Source: Stagonosporopsis chrysanthemi (taxonomy: Eukaryota; Ascomycota; Dothideomycetes; Pleosporales; Didymellaceae). From it: a stretch of DNA of 64,000 nt. Positions within the stretch are counted from its first letter, which is position 1. The number at the start of each line of letters is the position of its first letter. The notes under the pieces are model-generated. The model was not told where the DNA came from, ran no database searches, and worked only from the letters and a program-made list of their open reading frames with translations. Made by a program: the position numbers and the translations under genes. This document shows, piece after piece, positions 20,047 to 30,827 of the stretch. Location: contig JAFISE010000121.1 of the NCBI GenBank assembly GCA_022560025.1, forward strand, positions 1 through 64,000, given 5' to 3'.

Positions 20047-23000
20047 ATGCCCCGTAGGCAGTTTGCGGCCGATCTGGCTGCCGCTGTGGAGGGTGTATCC
20101 ATTGCAGGCATCTCCGATGTGCAACCTGGCGGCGATGATGGCGAGTTCGTCTTCACTTGCGTTGCTGATGGTTGCGAGCTCCAGATTTCTGCTCTGATCC
20201 CTGGTGAGTGTTTTCCCGGTCACGCGCATTTGAAATATTGTCCAGATGTTGTTCTTCGTATCACAGACGAACTGACATCGACTGCAGAGCTATCCGACTA
20301 TCCATCGAGCCATGATTGCATGATCTTCTGCCCGGACAACGCCTCTACCAGTGTTGCCAGCACCTTGTCTGACATCTCGGCGGCTGGTAAGACGGTTAAC
20401 CAGATCCTAGAACTTGTCTCTCGCAAACTGGAATCGACAGACAAGGATGGTGATCAGCAAATGCTGGCCTCACAGGATTTTGATGGCCTCCAGGATGAAT
20501 TTGATATCGACGACGAGTCTGAGGAAGACTACTTCCCTGGTGACGAAGACTTGATGCCAAGGACCTTTGCCGCTGGCTCCAAAACATTAGTCGCAGGCAC
20601 CTTCACAGATTCTACGACCGCGTTTCGACAACGCATTCGCCGCGATCTTCTCGCCGCGAAGGGCTGCGGCTTCAAAGTTGGCTACCTGGGTGGATTGATT
20701 GACGGTATGAGCTGCTACGTCACCATTTCTATACGCATCGCGAAGCTTGGTATATCTGAAGAAGCTATGCGAGCGTGGCAGCTGGAACCCAACGAATATC
20801 TTGTGACATTGTTTCACTATCCGGCTGGTTACAAATCCATGGATGACATACGGTCATATGACAGTAACCAAACACAACACAGCTTTGCGATGCGCGTTGG
20901 TATCTGCAAGTCTTACAAGCCCACATTACATGAAGCTACACAGGCCTTCACGATGATTAGCAAAGAGGACGAAGAGCGCCACAATCAATCTCAGCAGGCA
21001 GAAGATCAGCTTCAAGCGACCGTTGATCAAGGCTTTCGCCATTCTTTCATCTCGAGACCTCTGAACGAGCTTCTTGCTCAGCGATTTTACCTGCTTCTCA
21101 AATACCGGTACGCAGGCATGGATTGGAATGGGGCTGAGCTGTTCTATAACGATCAAATTCTTCGGCCTATGAGCAGTCGATCTGAAGGCTCGGAAGACAA
21201 GTATTATGCTCCTGAAGAGATCACCACTGCATACCCGTCATTTGTCACGGCAGACCACATTCAGCAATCGACTGGCCAAGAACACTCGTTGCCTGCTGTC
21301 GGCATGCAATTTGTCCTGAGACATTTTGTACGCTGTACTGAGTTCTGCCTCATCTGCTTCAGCAAAATGAGCGACGACCTGCAAGCGATCAAGCCATATG
21401 TCTGCGACAACCCCCTGTGTCTTTATCAATACATGTCGTTGGGATTTGGGCCCAGTATCGAGCATGAGGTCCTTTCGCAGCCAAAGGTCGTAGACCTCCT
21501 CATCAGCTTCTGCTATTCCGCTGCACGCAACTCTCAACTGAAGGACTTCCCGGCTGGCCTTGCATTGATGGTTCCACCATGCTCCTCTTACGAGGGAGAT
21601 TACCCCATCAACGAGTATCGTAACTATGCCACGCACAATCAGCCTGTACAACAACCACCTAAGAAGACCAGCAAGAGCTGCGAATCTGCACCTATTGCAG
21701 TAAAATTGAACCTGGACAGCCGAGAGATTTTGTTCGAAGCCACACGCGAGAAATGCCCTCTACGCACGAACGATTGGATCACTGTCCGCTTGGACGACGA
21801 TCAGAACAGACCTTTGCACTGTCGTGTACTCGAGACTGCGTATCACCCAACAGTTAAGGTTTCTGAACCGTTGGAACCAACAGTCGCAACCTTGAGCACA
21901 GCTCCTTATGGTTATGGTGGGATCCCGTCAGCTGCACAACCAGCTCCAACACAATTGGCTCCTCCAAAATTTCGCAATACGAACGAGTTTCAACCTGCTA
22001 AGCTTCAGATCTATGATCAAAACTTCGATGATCTGGCGGAGCAGAACAAGCGGCAAGTAATCTGTCTCTTGCTTGACTTATTTCCGTCGGTCAACAACAT
22101 GAAACAGTATCTACTCGGCAAGTCACAATCCTCGCTCAGCACGTGGAAGGACCGCCTATCTCCCGCAGGGGTGGGATTACTACGTTGGATAATTGCATCG
22201 AATCGAGCATGCATTCTTCAGGTAGACAATGACGATGACACCCCATCAGGACGAAAGGCTGAAGACAGACTATATGGAATGTCGAACTGGGCGCAGTTCA
22301 GATTTGCCATGGGCGCACCAGATAAAGAACGGCGCTTTGTCGAATCTGTGCGCAATGTCACTGACAGGCTTCGTCTGAAGTTCCCGACGCTTTTTGCATG
22401 GCATGGAAGCCCATTGCATAACTGGCACAGCATCATTCGTGAAGGCCTGCACTTCAAAGAAACTCACCACGGGCGCGCATTTGGTCACGGAGTGTATCAC
22501 TCTTTGGAAGTGACTACTAGCATTGGCTATTCAAACTTCGGGGGTCATGGTTACGTGTGGCCGAACAGCGAGCTCAATGTACAACAAGCTCTAGCGCTGA
22601 ACGAGATCTGTAATGCGCCCCAGGAGTTCGTTAGTCAAACCCCACATCTTGTAGTTGCTCAACTCGATTGGATTCAGACTCGGTATCTGTTCGTCAGCAG
22701 TGCAACGCGTCCGCACGCAACCAACTCAGCAGACAAAGGGACAATGCCGCTAGAAGTACTCGAACAAGACCCCAATATGACGCCGAGGGGAAGCGACGGC
22801 AAGCTTGTCGTTCCAGTCCATGCGGTTGCAGGTTCAAGACGACCCAAGTCACTCAAGACTACGGTATGCAAACTCAAATTGACTGGCGTTTCAAGCATAC
22901 TAAATCTGAGGCAGCAGCACAAGCGACAAAAAGCGAACGGAACAAGCTTGTTTGACGCCATCGAAATCGACATTGATGACGATGCGAGTGTCGCTACGCT

Positions 23001-23772
23001 AGATGAGGACCGTAGGATTCTGCAAGACGACGAGTATTTCGAGAATTCGCTGCCCACGCCCAGTCCCACCAAAGACGATACGATCAAGTTGAAGCTTGAG
23101 CAAAACTTCAAAGGTTCGAAGCCTCTCACAGATTACGTGCCTGGAACATTAGACTACAACACGTTGCCCATGCTTCAGCAACCATCTTGGGCTTCCTCTG
23201 GCGCAACACGATGCTTAATGCGGGACTTCAAGGCTCTCATCAAGACACAAAATGAACAGCCAATGCATGAGCTTGGGTGGCATATTGACGAGTACAAAAT
23301 CGAGAACATGTACCAGTGGATCGTCGAATTGCACTCATTCGACCCAAAGCTTCCGCTGGCACAGGATATGAAGAAATATGACGTCAAGAGCGTGGTGTTG
23401 GAACTGCGATTTGGGAAAGACTACCCAATGGCTCCGCCCTTTGTCCGTGTCATCCGACCGCGATTTCTCAGCTTCGCAGCTGGAGGTGGCGGCCACGTTA
23501 CTGCGGGTGGTGCTATGTGTATGGAGCTTCTGACTAACGATGGGTGGAGTGCTGTATCCTCGATCGAGTCTGTTCTTGTCCAAGTTCGTATGGCTATAAC
23601 TAGTCTTGACCCGAAACCGGCGCGCCTAGAGCGCAGCGGGCGATACGATTATGGAGTTGGAGAGGCGGTGGAAGCATACATGCGTGCTTGCGCCATTCAT
23701 GGATGGACGGTGCCTGCTGGGTTCAGGGAGACAGCATATGGTGGCTCGGATGGAGCGGAGCATCTTTCCTAG
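20047..23772 (+). CDS. PARP (mono-ADP-ribosyltransferase type) fused to a UBE2Q-like E2 domain
   Basis: Single exon of 1241 residues. Residues 780-920 contain the PARP catalytic core: AWHGSPLHNWHSI with His786, then GRAFGHGVYHS with Tyr817. Both belong to the NAD+-binding H-Y pair. The third position is not an obvious Glu, as in mono-ADP-ribosylating PARP6/8/16 relatives. The C-terminal 160 residues are an E2-like fold with the UBE2Q-style active site GGAMCMELLTNDGW, Cys1158. An acidic segment (about 150-175) and an N-terminal domain possibly of RWD/UBC type precede. PARP-UBC fusions are known in fungi; their function is little studied. The protein could couple ADP-ribosylation and ubiquitin transfer. 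Confidence 0.9.
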   Translation: MPRRQFAADLAAAVEGVSIAGISDVQPGGDDGEFVFTCVADGCELQISALIPGECFPGHAHLKYCPDVVLRITDELTSTAELSDYPSSHDCMIFCPDNASTSVASTLSDISAAGKTVNQILELVSRKLESTDKDGDQQMLASQDFDGLQDEFDIDDESEEDYFPGDEDLMPRTFAAGSKTLVAGTFTDSTTAFRQRIRRDLLAAKGCGFKVGYLGGLIDGMSCYVTISIRIAKLGISEEAMRAWQLEPNEYLVTLFHYPAGYKSMDDIRSYDSNQTQHSFAMRVGICKSYKPTLHEATQAFTMISKEDEERHNQSQQAEDQLQATVDQGFRHSFISRPLNELLAQRFYLLLKYRYAGMDWNGAELFYNDQILRPMSSRSEGSEDKYYAPEEITTAYPSFVTADHIQQSTGQEHSLPAVGMQFVLRHFVRCTEFCLICFSKMSDDLQAIKPYVCDNPLCLYQYMSLGFGPSIEHEVLSQPKVVDLLISFCYSAARNSQLKDFPAGLALMVPPCSSYEGDYPINEYRNYATHNQPVQQPPKKTSKSCESAPIAVKLNLDSREILFEATREKCPLRTNDWITVRLDDDQNRPLHCRVLETAYHPTVKVSEPLEPTVATLSTAPYGYGGIPSAAQPAPTQLAPPKFRNTNEFQPAKLQIYDQNFDDLAEQNKRQVICLLLDLFPSVNNMKQYLLGKSQSSLSTWKDRLSPAGVGLLRWIIASNRACILQVDNDDDTPSGRKAEDRLYGMSNWAQFRFAMGAPDKERRFVESVRNVTDRLRLKFPTLFAWHGSPLHNWHSIIREGLHFKETHHGRAFGHGVYHSLEVTTSIGYSNFGGHGYVWPNSELNVQQALALNEICNAPQEFVSQTPHLVVAQLDWIQTRYLFVSSATRPHATNSADKGTMPLEVLEQDPNMTPRGSDGKLVVPVHAVAGSRRPKSLKTTVCKLKLTGVSSILNLRQQHKRQKANGTSLFDAIEIDIDDDASVATLDEDRRILQDDEYFENSLPTPSPTKDDTIKLKLEQNFKGSKPLTDYVPGTLDYNTLPMLQQPSWASSGATRCLMRDFKALIKTQNEQPMHELGWHIDEYKIENMYQWIVELHSFDPKLPLAQDMKKYDVKSVVLELRFGKDYPMAPPFVRVIRPRFLSFAAGGGGHVTAGGAMCMELLTNDGWSAVSSIESVLVQVRMAITSLDPKPARLERSGRYDYGVGEAVEAYMRACAIHGWTVPAGFRETAYGGSDGAEHLS

Positions 23773-24091
23773 TCGCCATGATGATGAAGTAATGCCTTGC
23801 GCCCGACCTTTCCATCGAAGCATGGTCCACCTGAAAGTTTGGTCTCAACGCGAAGGTGGGCCACTCAAAAGGCCGACTAGGTTATGGCACGACGTATTGT
23901 TTGTGAAGCACGTTACGGCGTTCCGGGTATGGCATTTGATGACTGGCGCCAAGATAACGGTGGTGATTTCTCAGTGAAAAAATCGCTCGCAAGCACATGG
24001 TTGCGCACGCACATGGTAACTCGAAGAATAATGATTATATCAACGAATGTTTCAAGATTCAAACAAACAATCTGCTGCTATGCTCATGCGT
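23773..24091. other. Convergent intergenic region
   Basis: Between the 3' ends of the PARP fusion and the OPT transporter. Nothing seen. Confidence 0.6.
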
Positions 24092-26302
24092 TCAAAGGTG
24101 TGGGACTTTCAAGCTCGCCAGCAGCAAGTTCACAATGCTGAACAATCCTTCGCCTAGGATTAAGCCACTTGCCAATACAATGATAGGCGTTTCACTCTGG
24201 CCCTTCCACCTCCTCCACCACAGACTAATGAGGCCGCCAGCCGTACGCGCCAAGGTAAACGAAGGAATGTTGTACATGCCTAAATCGATGTTAGCGGCGC
24301 ACACATAGAGAGGGGTGATGTACATACCAACAGCGACCGCAATCCCACCAGGCACAAAGTCAATCCACCACCCACTTAAACCTCTTTGCTTTCTATTCAT
24401 GCCCCAAACTCTGATCATGGTTCCTACTGCAAATATGACTGCCGCCCCACTTGCCCACTGTCCTACCATAGGTGGCAACCCCTTTCCGGTGACAAGTCTT
24501 GCAGTGAAAATCCACACGTATCCGGTCGGCACCTCGAACAGACCTCCAGGTATGGTGTAGACATTTGTGTACAGCTTGTAAACGACAGCAGACAAAACTG
24601 CACCTACTCCGCTCCCGATCATTTGTCCCCAAAACTGTGCGTTCGGCGCTGCACCAATGAGATGTCCACACTTTAAGTCCTGCAGCAGGTCACCGGCCTG
24701 CAGCGCAGCGCTCTCGCTCACAGCGCCTGCAACGAGATTGATGATGACAGCATTCTTGGCATTCGGCCCAGTTGTGGGTGTCACGAGCGCGAACACAAGT
24801 TGTGTGAGCTTCGAAATGCCGGACACAGGGTTGAGGTCTGTCTCGCCTAGCGCACGCACGCCCATAATGCTCAGCAGGAGCGCAAGCACGAGTGAGAGAA
24901 GCGTGAGGCGGAACGGAATCAGACCGGGAAATGAGACATGAACTGCCACTACGCACAGGACTAGTGAGCCGACTAGTCCGATTAGAGTTGTGCGTGTAGA
25001 AATCAGATGTTCGGGTGGTGCGTCAGGCTCAGAGTCGGAGTTGAGGTGTTGCTTGACAGCGGTGATCGGGTTCGCGGATGTGCCATCGGACAGTGAGGTG
25101 TATCCTTGTCGGCGGGAGAAGTTGAGAGTAAGAAGTTCTCGCCAGGTGTGTGAGTTGTACGTTTCCTTGACTATGGGGAAGTAAAGACAGACAAGGGCGA
25201 TGAGCGGTCGAAGTACCAGCCAACCAAGGCTGATGAGTGAGTCTGCCAGCATGATGGCAAGCGAAATCCACACTATCCAGCCTTTGGAGCCATTGGTCCA
25301 ATCTGAGACCGGGCCTGGCGCCCAACCTTTGTGCTTCGCAAGAGGTGAGAGTATACCCCAGCCTACGACAGCTCCGAGAAGCATGTGCAACGTAGTTGCA
25401 GGCCCCATAATAATGCCCTGGCCGACATAGGCGGGCGATGGGTTCAGTGTCCAGAGCCAGTTTGTTGCCAGAGGTAGACCAAAGACGGGTATATCGTGGA
25501 GCTGAGGGACAAAGTAAGATGCCACGGTATACAGTGCAGACCCTGCGAAGGCGATAACGAGAAGCCGTATTCTTGCTTTCCAGTCACTGCCATCATCCTC
25601 GCCCTCTGCATCTCTTTCCTCGGCGCGATCATCTTGGAGCAGGCCCCTGGCTTCGTCGCCGCCTTGAATTCGCTGGTTGGAATGCTGTGACGCGCCAGGC
25701 TGCGATTCCTTCTCACCATGCAGCACTTTGATCAGCAGTGCAGTGGCAGTTCCGCTTGGGAACTTCAGCTTCTCTCTGATGATCATTTCCCTTCGCAGCG
25801 GCACAGCGAAGACCACTCCAAAAAAGCAGATTCCCACTGCCCATACGATCAGCCTCCAAAGGCTGATATCCAACGGTCCACCCTCTTCAGGCTTCAGTAA
25901 ATAGTTCAAGGCTGGAATAACGCCTACAAACCCACATCCGAGCGGCATGGTCCCGACAGATCCAGCAACCGATTGCACGAGCACGTTTTCCACGGGCGTA
26001 AAGGGGAGCTTCAGCGTTCGAGCAACGACTTTGAAATACGCAAAGCCTATCAAAGCGGACGGCATGGCCATACCAGATACCCAGCCAGTCTGCAGACCAA
26101 AGTACATGTTCGAGAAACATATCACAACTCCGATTGCTAGACCGACCAGCACGCCTCTGAGCGTAAAATTTTGCGGCTGGTCAGCCTGCTCAGCCAGATA
26201 ATCGCGGTCTCCAGCGTGGATTGGGGCAGTATCTCCAGCGTCCTCAGCCCTTTCGTAGTCGTCAGTGGACGGGTGCGGCGAAGATCCTCGGTCCGGCGCC
26301 AT
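24092..26302 (-). CDS. Oligopeptide transporter (OPT) family protein
   Basis: Single exon. The frame opens at a TTG, and the first ATG is at 26302, giving 736 residues. About fourteen hydrophobic segments follow a polar N-terminus. OPT signatures include FSNMYFGLQTGWVSGMAMPS near residue 70, GTMPLGCGFVGVIPALNYLL, and a later LQDLKCGHLIGAAPNAQFWG. The first resembles the NPG-like region of the YSL/OPT branch rather than peptide transporters such as Opt1. Members carry small peptides, glutathione conjugates or metal chelates; the substrate cannot be read from sequence. It is head to head with GPI8 across about 310 bases. Confidence 0.92.
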   Translation of the reverse strand: MAPDRGSSPHPSTDDYERAEDAGDTAPIHAGDRDYLAEQADQPQNFTLRGVLVGLAIGVVICFSNMYFGLQTGWVSGMAMPSALIGFAYFKVVARTLKLPFTPVENVLVQSVAGSVGTMPLGCGFVGVIPALNYLLKPEEGGPLDISLWRLIVWAVGICFFGVVFAVPLRREMIIREKLKFPSGTATALLIKVLHGEKESQPGASQHSNQRIQGGDEARGLLQDDRAEERDAEGEDDGSDWKARIRLLVIAFAGSALYTVASYFVPQLHDIPVFGLPLATNWLWTLNPSPAYVGQGIIMGPATTLHMLLGAVVGWGILSPLAKHKGWAPGPVSDWTNGSKGWIVWISLAIMLADSLISLGWLVLRPLIALVCLYFPIVKETYNSHTWRELLTLNFSRRQGYTSLSDGTSANPITAVKQHLNSDSEPDAPPEHLISTRTTLIGLVGSLVLCVVAVHVSFPGLIPFRLTLLSLVLALLLSIMGVRALGETDLNPVSGISKLTQLVFALVTPTTGPNAKNAVIINLVAGAVSESAALQAGDLLQDLKCGHLIGAAPNAQFWGQMIGSGVGAVLSAVVYKLYTNVYTIPGGLFEVPTGYVWIFTARLVTGKGLPPMVGQWASGAAVIFAVGTMIRVWGMNRKQRGLSGWWIDFVPGGIAVAVGMYITPLYVCAANIDLGMYNIPSFTLARTAGGLISLWWRRWKGQSETPIIVLASGLILGEGLFSIVNLLLASLKVPHL

Positions 26303-26611
26303 TGTTGGCAAGTCCTGGAGCGGAACTGTGACGGACAGGGTGAAATTCTGAGTGCGACTGGACGTTCAGTCAAACATCTCAGGTCAGCTAGGATGTTCTT
26401 GCGTGCTCAGATAAATGCAGATAGCGCGGCTGCCCATGATGCAATTACTAACTCTAATCCGCACGTGATGCGGCTGGCCCAGCTTAAGTCCGATTTGTCA
26501 CCCATCGCCGAACATCCCGGCCGCCGTTTAGGGAGACTGTTCGGCGCGCTTGCGCTTCCCCATACCCCATAGTGCTCGACTGACCTGCTTGCAAGGCGTC
26601 CTTATACCGTG

Positions 26612-27828
26612 ATGAAGCTCGCCAGCCTTCTCTCCCTTCCGCTCCTGGCGGCGCCTCTCGTCGCAGGAGAGCATACGTCCAACTGGGCGGTGCTTGTAGG
26701 GACATCGCGCTTCTGGTTTAACTACCGCCATCTTGCAAATGTCCTGTCGCTATACCGTACAGTCAAACGTCTAGGAATTCCAGACTCGCAAATTATCCTC
26801 ATGCTGCCTGACGATATGGCATGCAACCCGCGCAACGCCTTCCCCGGAGCCGTCTTCAACAACGCTGATCGTGCTCTCGACCTGTACGGAGACAATATCG
26901 AGGTGGACTATCGGGGCTACGAAGTCACAGTGGAGAACTTCATTCGGCTCATGACCGATCGCTGGGGCGAAGACACGCCACGCAGTAAAAGACTGATGAC
27001 AGACGAAAGGAGCAACATCCTCGTCTATATGACAGGACATGGGGGCAACGAGTTCCTGAAGTTTCAAGACGCCGAAGAAATCAGTGCTTTTGACCTAGCG
27101 GACGCTTTTGGTCAGATGTGGGAAAAGAAACGGTATGTCCATTCCCCGCATTTCCGCCTGACACGCTTACTGACGCGAGTGTCTCTAGCTACCATGAAAT
27201 GCTGTTCATGATTGATACCTGTCAAGCGAATACTATGTACTCCAAGTTCTACTCCCCCAACATCCTTGCAACTGGATCCTCCGAGATCGATCAATCATCG
27301 TATTCGCATCACGCCGATCAAGATGTTGGCGTCGCCGTCATCGACCGTTACACATACTACAACCTTGAGTTCCTCGAGACTCAAGTCCGCGATCCGACTT
27401 CGAAGCTGAGCATGGGCGACCTGTTCGACAGCTATGACGAGGCCAAGGTCCACTCTCACCCTGGCATTCGATACGATCTTTTCGAGGGAGGCGAACAGGC
27501 AGCAAGAAATAGGCTGGTCATGGACTTCTTTGGAAACGTGCAAAACGTAGAAGTGGAGGGTGAGAAGAGGAACGAGACGCAGTGGAGACAAGAGTTGGAG
27601 GCTATTGAGCGAATGATCCAAGAGGCAAAGAGGCGACACAATGAGAGCTTGAGTGTGCATCCGCAGGCACAGCATATTGTTGAAAAGGCTAAGCCGGCTC
27701 AGAGCCTCAGGAAGCAAGGCGCTGCAATGGTGCAGGGAGAGCAGAGCTGGTCGAAGCAGTTCGTGGGTGTTGCGGCTCTGGTTGGCTGTACCGTCGCATG
27801 GGTCGCGGGAAGCTGGCTTGAGGTGTGA
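26612..27828 (+). CDS. GPI8: GPI-anchor transamidase catalytic subunit
   Basis: Exons 26612-27132 and 27189-27828 with intron 27133-27188 (GTATGT...CTAG) give 386 residues. The ORF opens at a GTG; the ATG at 26612 starts a signal peptide (LASLLSLPLLAAPLVAG). This is a C13 peptidase fold. The catalytic His143 lies in YMTGHGGNEF and Cys185 in FMIDTCQANTM. The N-terminal NWAVLVGTSRFWFNYRH is diagnostic. A C-terminal helix (VGVAALVGCTVAWVAGSW) anchors the protein in the ER membrane. Gpi8 cleaves the C-terminal signal of precursors and transfers them to the GPI lipid. Confidence 0.96.
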
Positions 27829-28136
27829 TAAAGATCGCAAGGTCTTATCACTGTGTCGATTTTGTTATATTCCCTCTAAAGCGTTGTGTTTATTGAGTGC
27901 TGCTTCATTGTGCTTCTCGCTTTTCAGACTGACATGAATCGTCCTGTAAGCTGTTCACAACCTGAATGCCGCCCAGTTTTTCGATTGATACTGCACAACA
28001 GTTCCGACTAATCTCCGCTCACTTGACCTCTCGAATCTTGAGATGTCCTTCATGGATTGCTCAACCGGTGCTTATGAGCTACATAGAGCACTAGCGTCGG
28101 TCTGCTGGCCCATCGATATGGCTAATTAACGCCTCA
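27829..28136. other. Intergenic, no gene seen
   Basis: 3' flank of GPI8. The 5' half expected of the neighbouring GH76 gene is not here. Confidence 0.55.
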
Positions 28137-28756
28137 GTAAGCCAGATTGAGCGTATCAAGAAAGTGGTGAGCGGAACAGTTGCTTACACGAACCAGACTC
28201 AAAACGAGCTATGGAAAGGCAGGCTTCAGGGTCTCATCGACGGAATCAGTGTCTTTTTTTTTTGAAGTATGGCGTGATGACCGAAGTCGCATGTGAGAAC
28301 AACAATAAGTGCGACGTCGACCAGCGCTCTTTCAAAGCGTACCATGCCCGCTGGCTAGGATATACGGCCATTGTCGCCCCTTGGACGCGTGACCAAATCG
28401 ACCCTTTGCTCAAGGTCTCAGCCAAGGCTGCTGCAGCACAATGTAATGCTGGTAAAGACCAGGTGTCGTGCGGTCTCGGATGGGTTGACAACGGCATAAA
28501 TGACGGCAGCTTTGGTATTGGTGAGCAGATGGCTGCCTTAGGAATAGTGCAGGCATTGCTCTATCCTACTGTTAGTGGTCCAGTCACTGCTGAGAGAGGT
28601 GGTATTTCGAAAAGTGATCCCGACGCAAGAACCAACGCGCCTGCAGATCCCACTACTGTCGATTCCATCAATACTGGTGATAGGGTTGGTGCTAGTATCC
28701 TGACCATCATTGTACTGGTTGGTATGCTTGTTGGCGCTTGGTGGATGGTTACGTAA
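28137..28756 (+). pseudogene. Truncated, frameshifted GH76 (DCW1/DFG5-type mannosidase)
   Basis: 28137-28254 reads TVAYTNQTQNELWKGRLQ and GLIDGISVFFF, the middle of a fungal GH76 protein. A T10 run at 28254-28263 then forces a TGA. In another frame the sequence continues to 28756 with TEVACE, CDVDQRSFKAYHARW, QCNAGKDQVSCGLGW and the MAALGIVQALL segment, and ends in a C-terminal hydrophobic tail suited to a GPI anchor. GH76 proteins are about 450 residues and cross-link GPI proteins to the cell wall. The N-terminal half, including the catalytic Asp pair, is missing. An 8- or 11-T run would restore the frame but not the lost half, so this looks like a remnant. Confidence 0.8.
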
Positions 28757-30031
28757 TTGCTGTGCATGCTCTATGAAGGTGTCATTACACCCGTTCATGG
28801 AATGGGAAGGTACTTTGGTCGCTGTTAATCGAATCCCCGTGGGTGTCGCGGAACTAGTCCAAGAGAGCGCAAGAGAGCAAATTGAGAGGGTTGAGGTTGT
28901 ATTGATCTGGAAGAGCGGGTTCCATTGAATCACGAATCTCCTACATAGCACTGGATAGTAGCGAAGTTGGAGTCCTCCTACTAGCTTGCCAATTGTAGGT
29001 CCAGATTCTCAGGACTTGTCTTATTAGTGTTGGCGGTAACTGTGTATTCATGCATCTGATTACGTGGAAGCCTCCCAGGCCTCGACGATAAAACTAGAGC
29101 TTGTGCCATCCTTTTGCGCTAAGATCGTTCTAGTGTAGCTCTCAGCGTAGTTGAGGTAAGATATAAATTGGTGTAGTATGGTTTTGACGTGGGGAAGTAG
29201 TGCACACGGGATTACGAACCCCTGATAAAAATAGAGAACAGGGTTCAATTGCTTCAAAGGTGCGAGAAGAGAGTTTGTTCTGCACACGGAAATCCTTAAT
29301 GTCTTCAAAGTCTTGGGGTACAGCCTCACCTCGAGGGCAAGTATGGAACCAAGCTTTACGCTTGCATAGATTTGCGCTCGCCTCGTTATATAACACCACA
29401 TGAGCGCCACGACAAATACCTGCAGTAGATAGCTTTCCAACGCCGGAGGCCTGCTGATTAATGCTGTTCATGAGGCGATTGCTATTGTGCCGCTCCGGGC
29501 AGCGGACTGCAGGTTGGCCGATCCAACTGCGGCGGATTACGTGGTCTGATCAGGCCAGCAATGGCTGTGGCATATATAATTATCGACAACGCACACCCTG
29601 AATCCTGTTGACAGGACTTGAGCGATGGCTCATCACGGATGCAACCTTCGTGACCGGGAAGATTCTCTGTGTTGTAAAGGATCAGATGTCTGCTTCGGAA
29701 AAGCAAAAGTCCAACTTGGTGGCTAGTCGGAATTCAGATCATCATTCCGTGAACCAGCACCTGGTCCAGTAACTGACAGCCGTTGATGCCGCTAACGCGC
29801 CGAATGCGTACAGTTATTTGGCACAGTAAAGGATATTCGGTAACTTGCAGCGGCCTACGTTGATGTTCGGAATCTAGATTTGCACATCCTCATTAAAAAA
29901 ACCCAAACTGCCCTACTGGACACATCGCCAGTCAGCGTCATCTGAGGTCCGATTTTTTGAAAGGACTAGGCACTTTACATTTCCTATATATATTTTTAAA
30001 TTGACGTAATGATCACAAGTCAAAAAGAATC
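28757..30031. other. Intergenic, no confident gene
   Basis: A 126-codon minus frame (29060-29440) has no recognisable domain. The region is more AT-rich than its flanks. No transposon ends seen. Confidence 0.5.
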
Positions 30032-30121
30032 GCATCGGTGGTTTAGTGGTAAAATTAGCCGTTGCCATTCCTTCACAGGAACAGTTTCGGCTAGCCCCGG
30101 GTTCGATTCCCGGCCGATGCA
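30032..30121 (+). tRNA. tRNA-Gly (GCC) with a 19-base intron
   Basis: The acceptor arm GCATCGG/CCGATGC pairs perfectly, the T arm is CCGGG-TTCGATT-CCCGG, and the anticodon stem AGCCG/CGGCT is perfect. The anticodon GCC is at 30064-30066. The intron is 30068-30086, directly after position 37, the standard nuclear tRNA intron site. The mature length is 71 bases including discriminator A. Confidence 0.93.
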
Positions 30122-30126
30122 TTTTT
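30122..30126 (+). terminator. Pol III T5 terminator of tRNA-Gly
   Basis: TTTTT directly follows the discriminator base. Confidence 0.8.
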
Positions 30127-30827
30127 GCTGCCGTCCAGGAATTGTGGTGGTGGAAGTGGTGGTTGATTGCGTTTTTGCGTGGTGTGGGATAAGAACTCGC
30201 CAACGGGATCGACACTTGCCAATACTACTTTACGAAAGGAACATCATGTCCAGCCGATGCAACCGTCGTTTTTTGCCGTTGTGGATTCGTGGTGGGGGCC
30301 AGAAGGCAGTGTCGGTGGTGGACTGTCCAGATGAGCGTGCGCATCCTTGGCTCTGTGAAATCTTTTATCATTGCAGAATTGGAACTTCGCTATGCGTAAA
30401 TCGTCTTATCTGGTAATAAGATCTGTAAGCGGCCTCTAGGGCAGATAATTCAAAGGGCATGGGTATGAGCTTCTAATGACACAAACTGACGGACTGCCGA
30501 CCCGGGCACTAATGTTGACTAAAGTATCTCCGTCAACCACTGGAAATACATCCCCCCGGTTCGAGTGCCTAGCGTACTCTTTGAGAAAAGCTAGCCAATA
30601 GCTTAGGTCCTTTGAGGGCTTGGTGGATACAATATGTACGTACACACGCTTGAAACAGCCCTGAAGGCCCTAAAAACCCTACACACACCCTAAAATCCCA
30701 AAATTTAGGGGTGCGCATATCTGCTGTAGATACAAGCAGGGCTCTCTAACAAATCAGAAGCTCAGCAACAGGGAAAAAGACACTAGGCACCCGAGCCGGG
30801 GGGGGGGGGTTGTATAACGTTCATCGC
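30127..30827. other. Intergenic, no gene seen
   Basis: Holds a G12 homopolymer at 30798-30809, 18 bases from the 3' end of the next gene. Two YCCCTAAAA-like motifs (CCCTAAAAACCCTACAC, ACCCTAAAATCCC) lie near 30668-30701. Confidence 0.5.
30798..30809. repeat. G12 homopolymer
   Basis: Twelve consecutive G; length is likely to vary between strains or reads. Confidence 0.85.

Noticed and set aside
29060..29440. 126-codon minus frame
   Set aside because: Hydrophobic start but no recognisable family or splice-supported extension.
30009..30416. 135-codon plus frame
   Set aside because: Runs through the tRNA-Gly gene.
30660..30705. CCCTAAAA-like words suggesting interstitial telomere repeat
   Set aside because: Only two or three imperfect, irregularly spaced copies, not TTAGGG tandem units.
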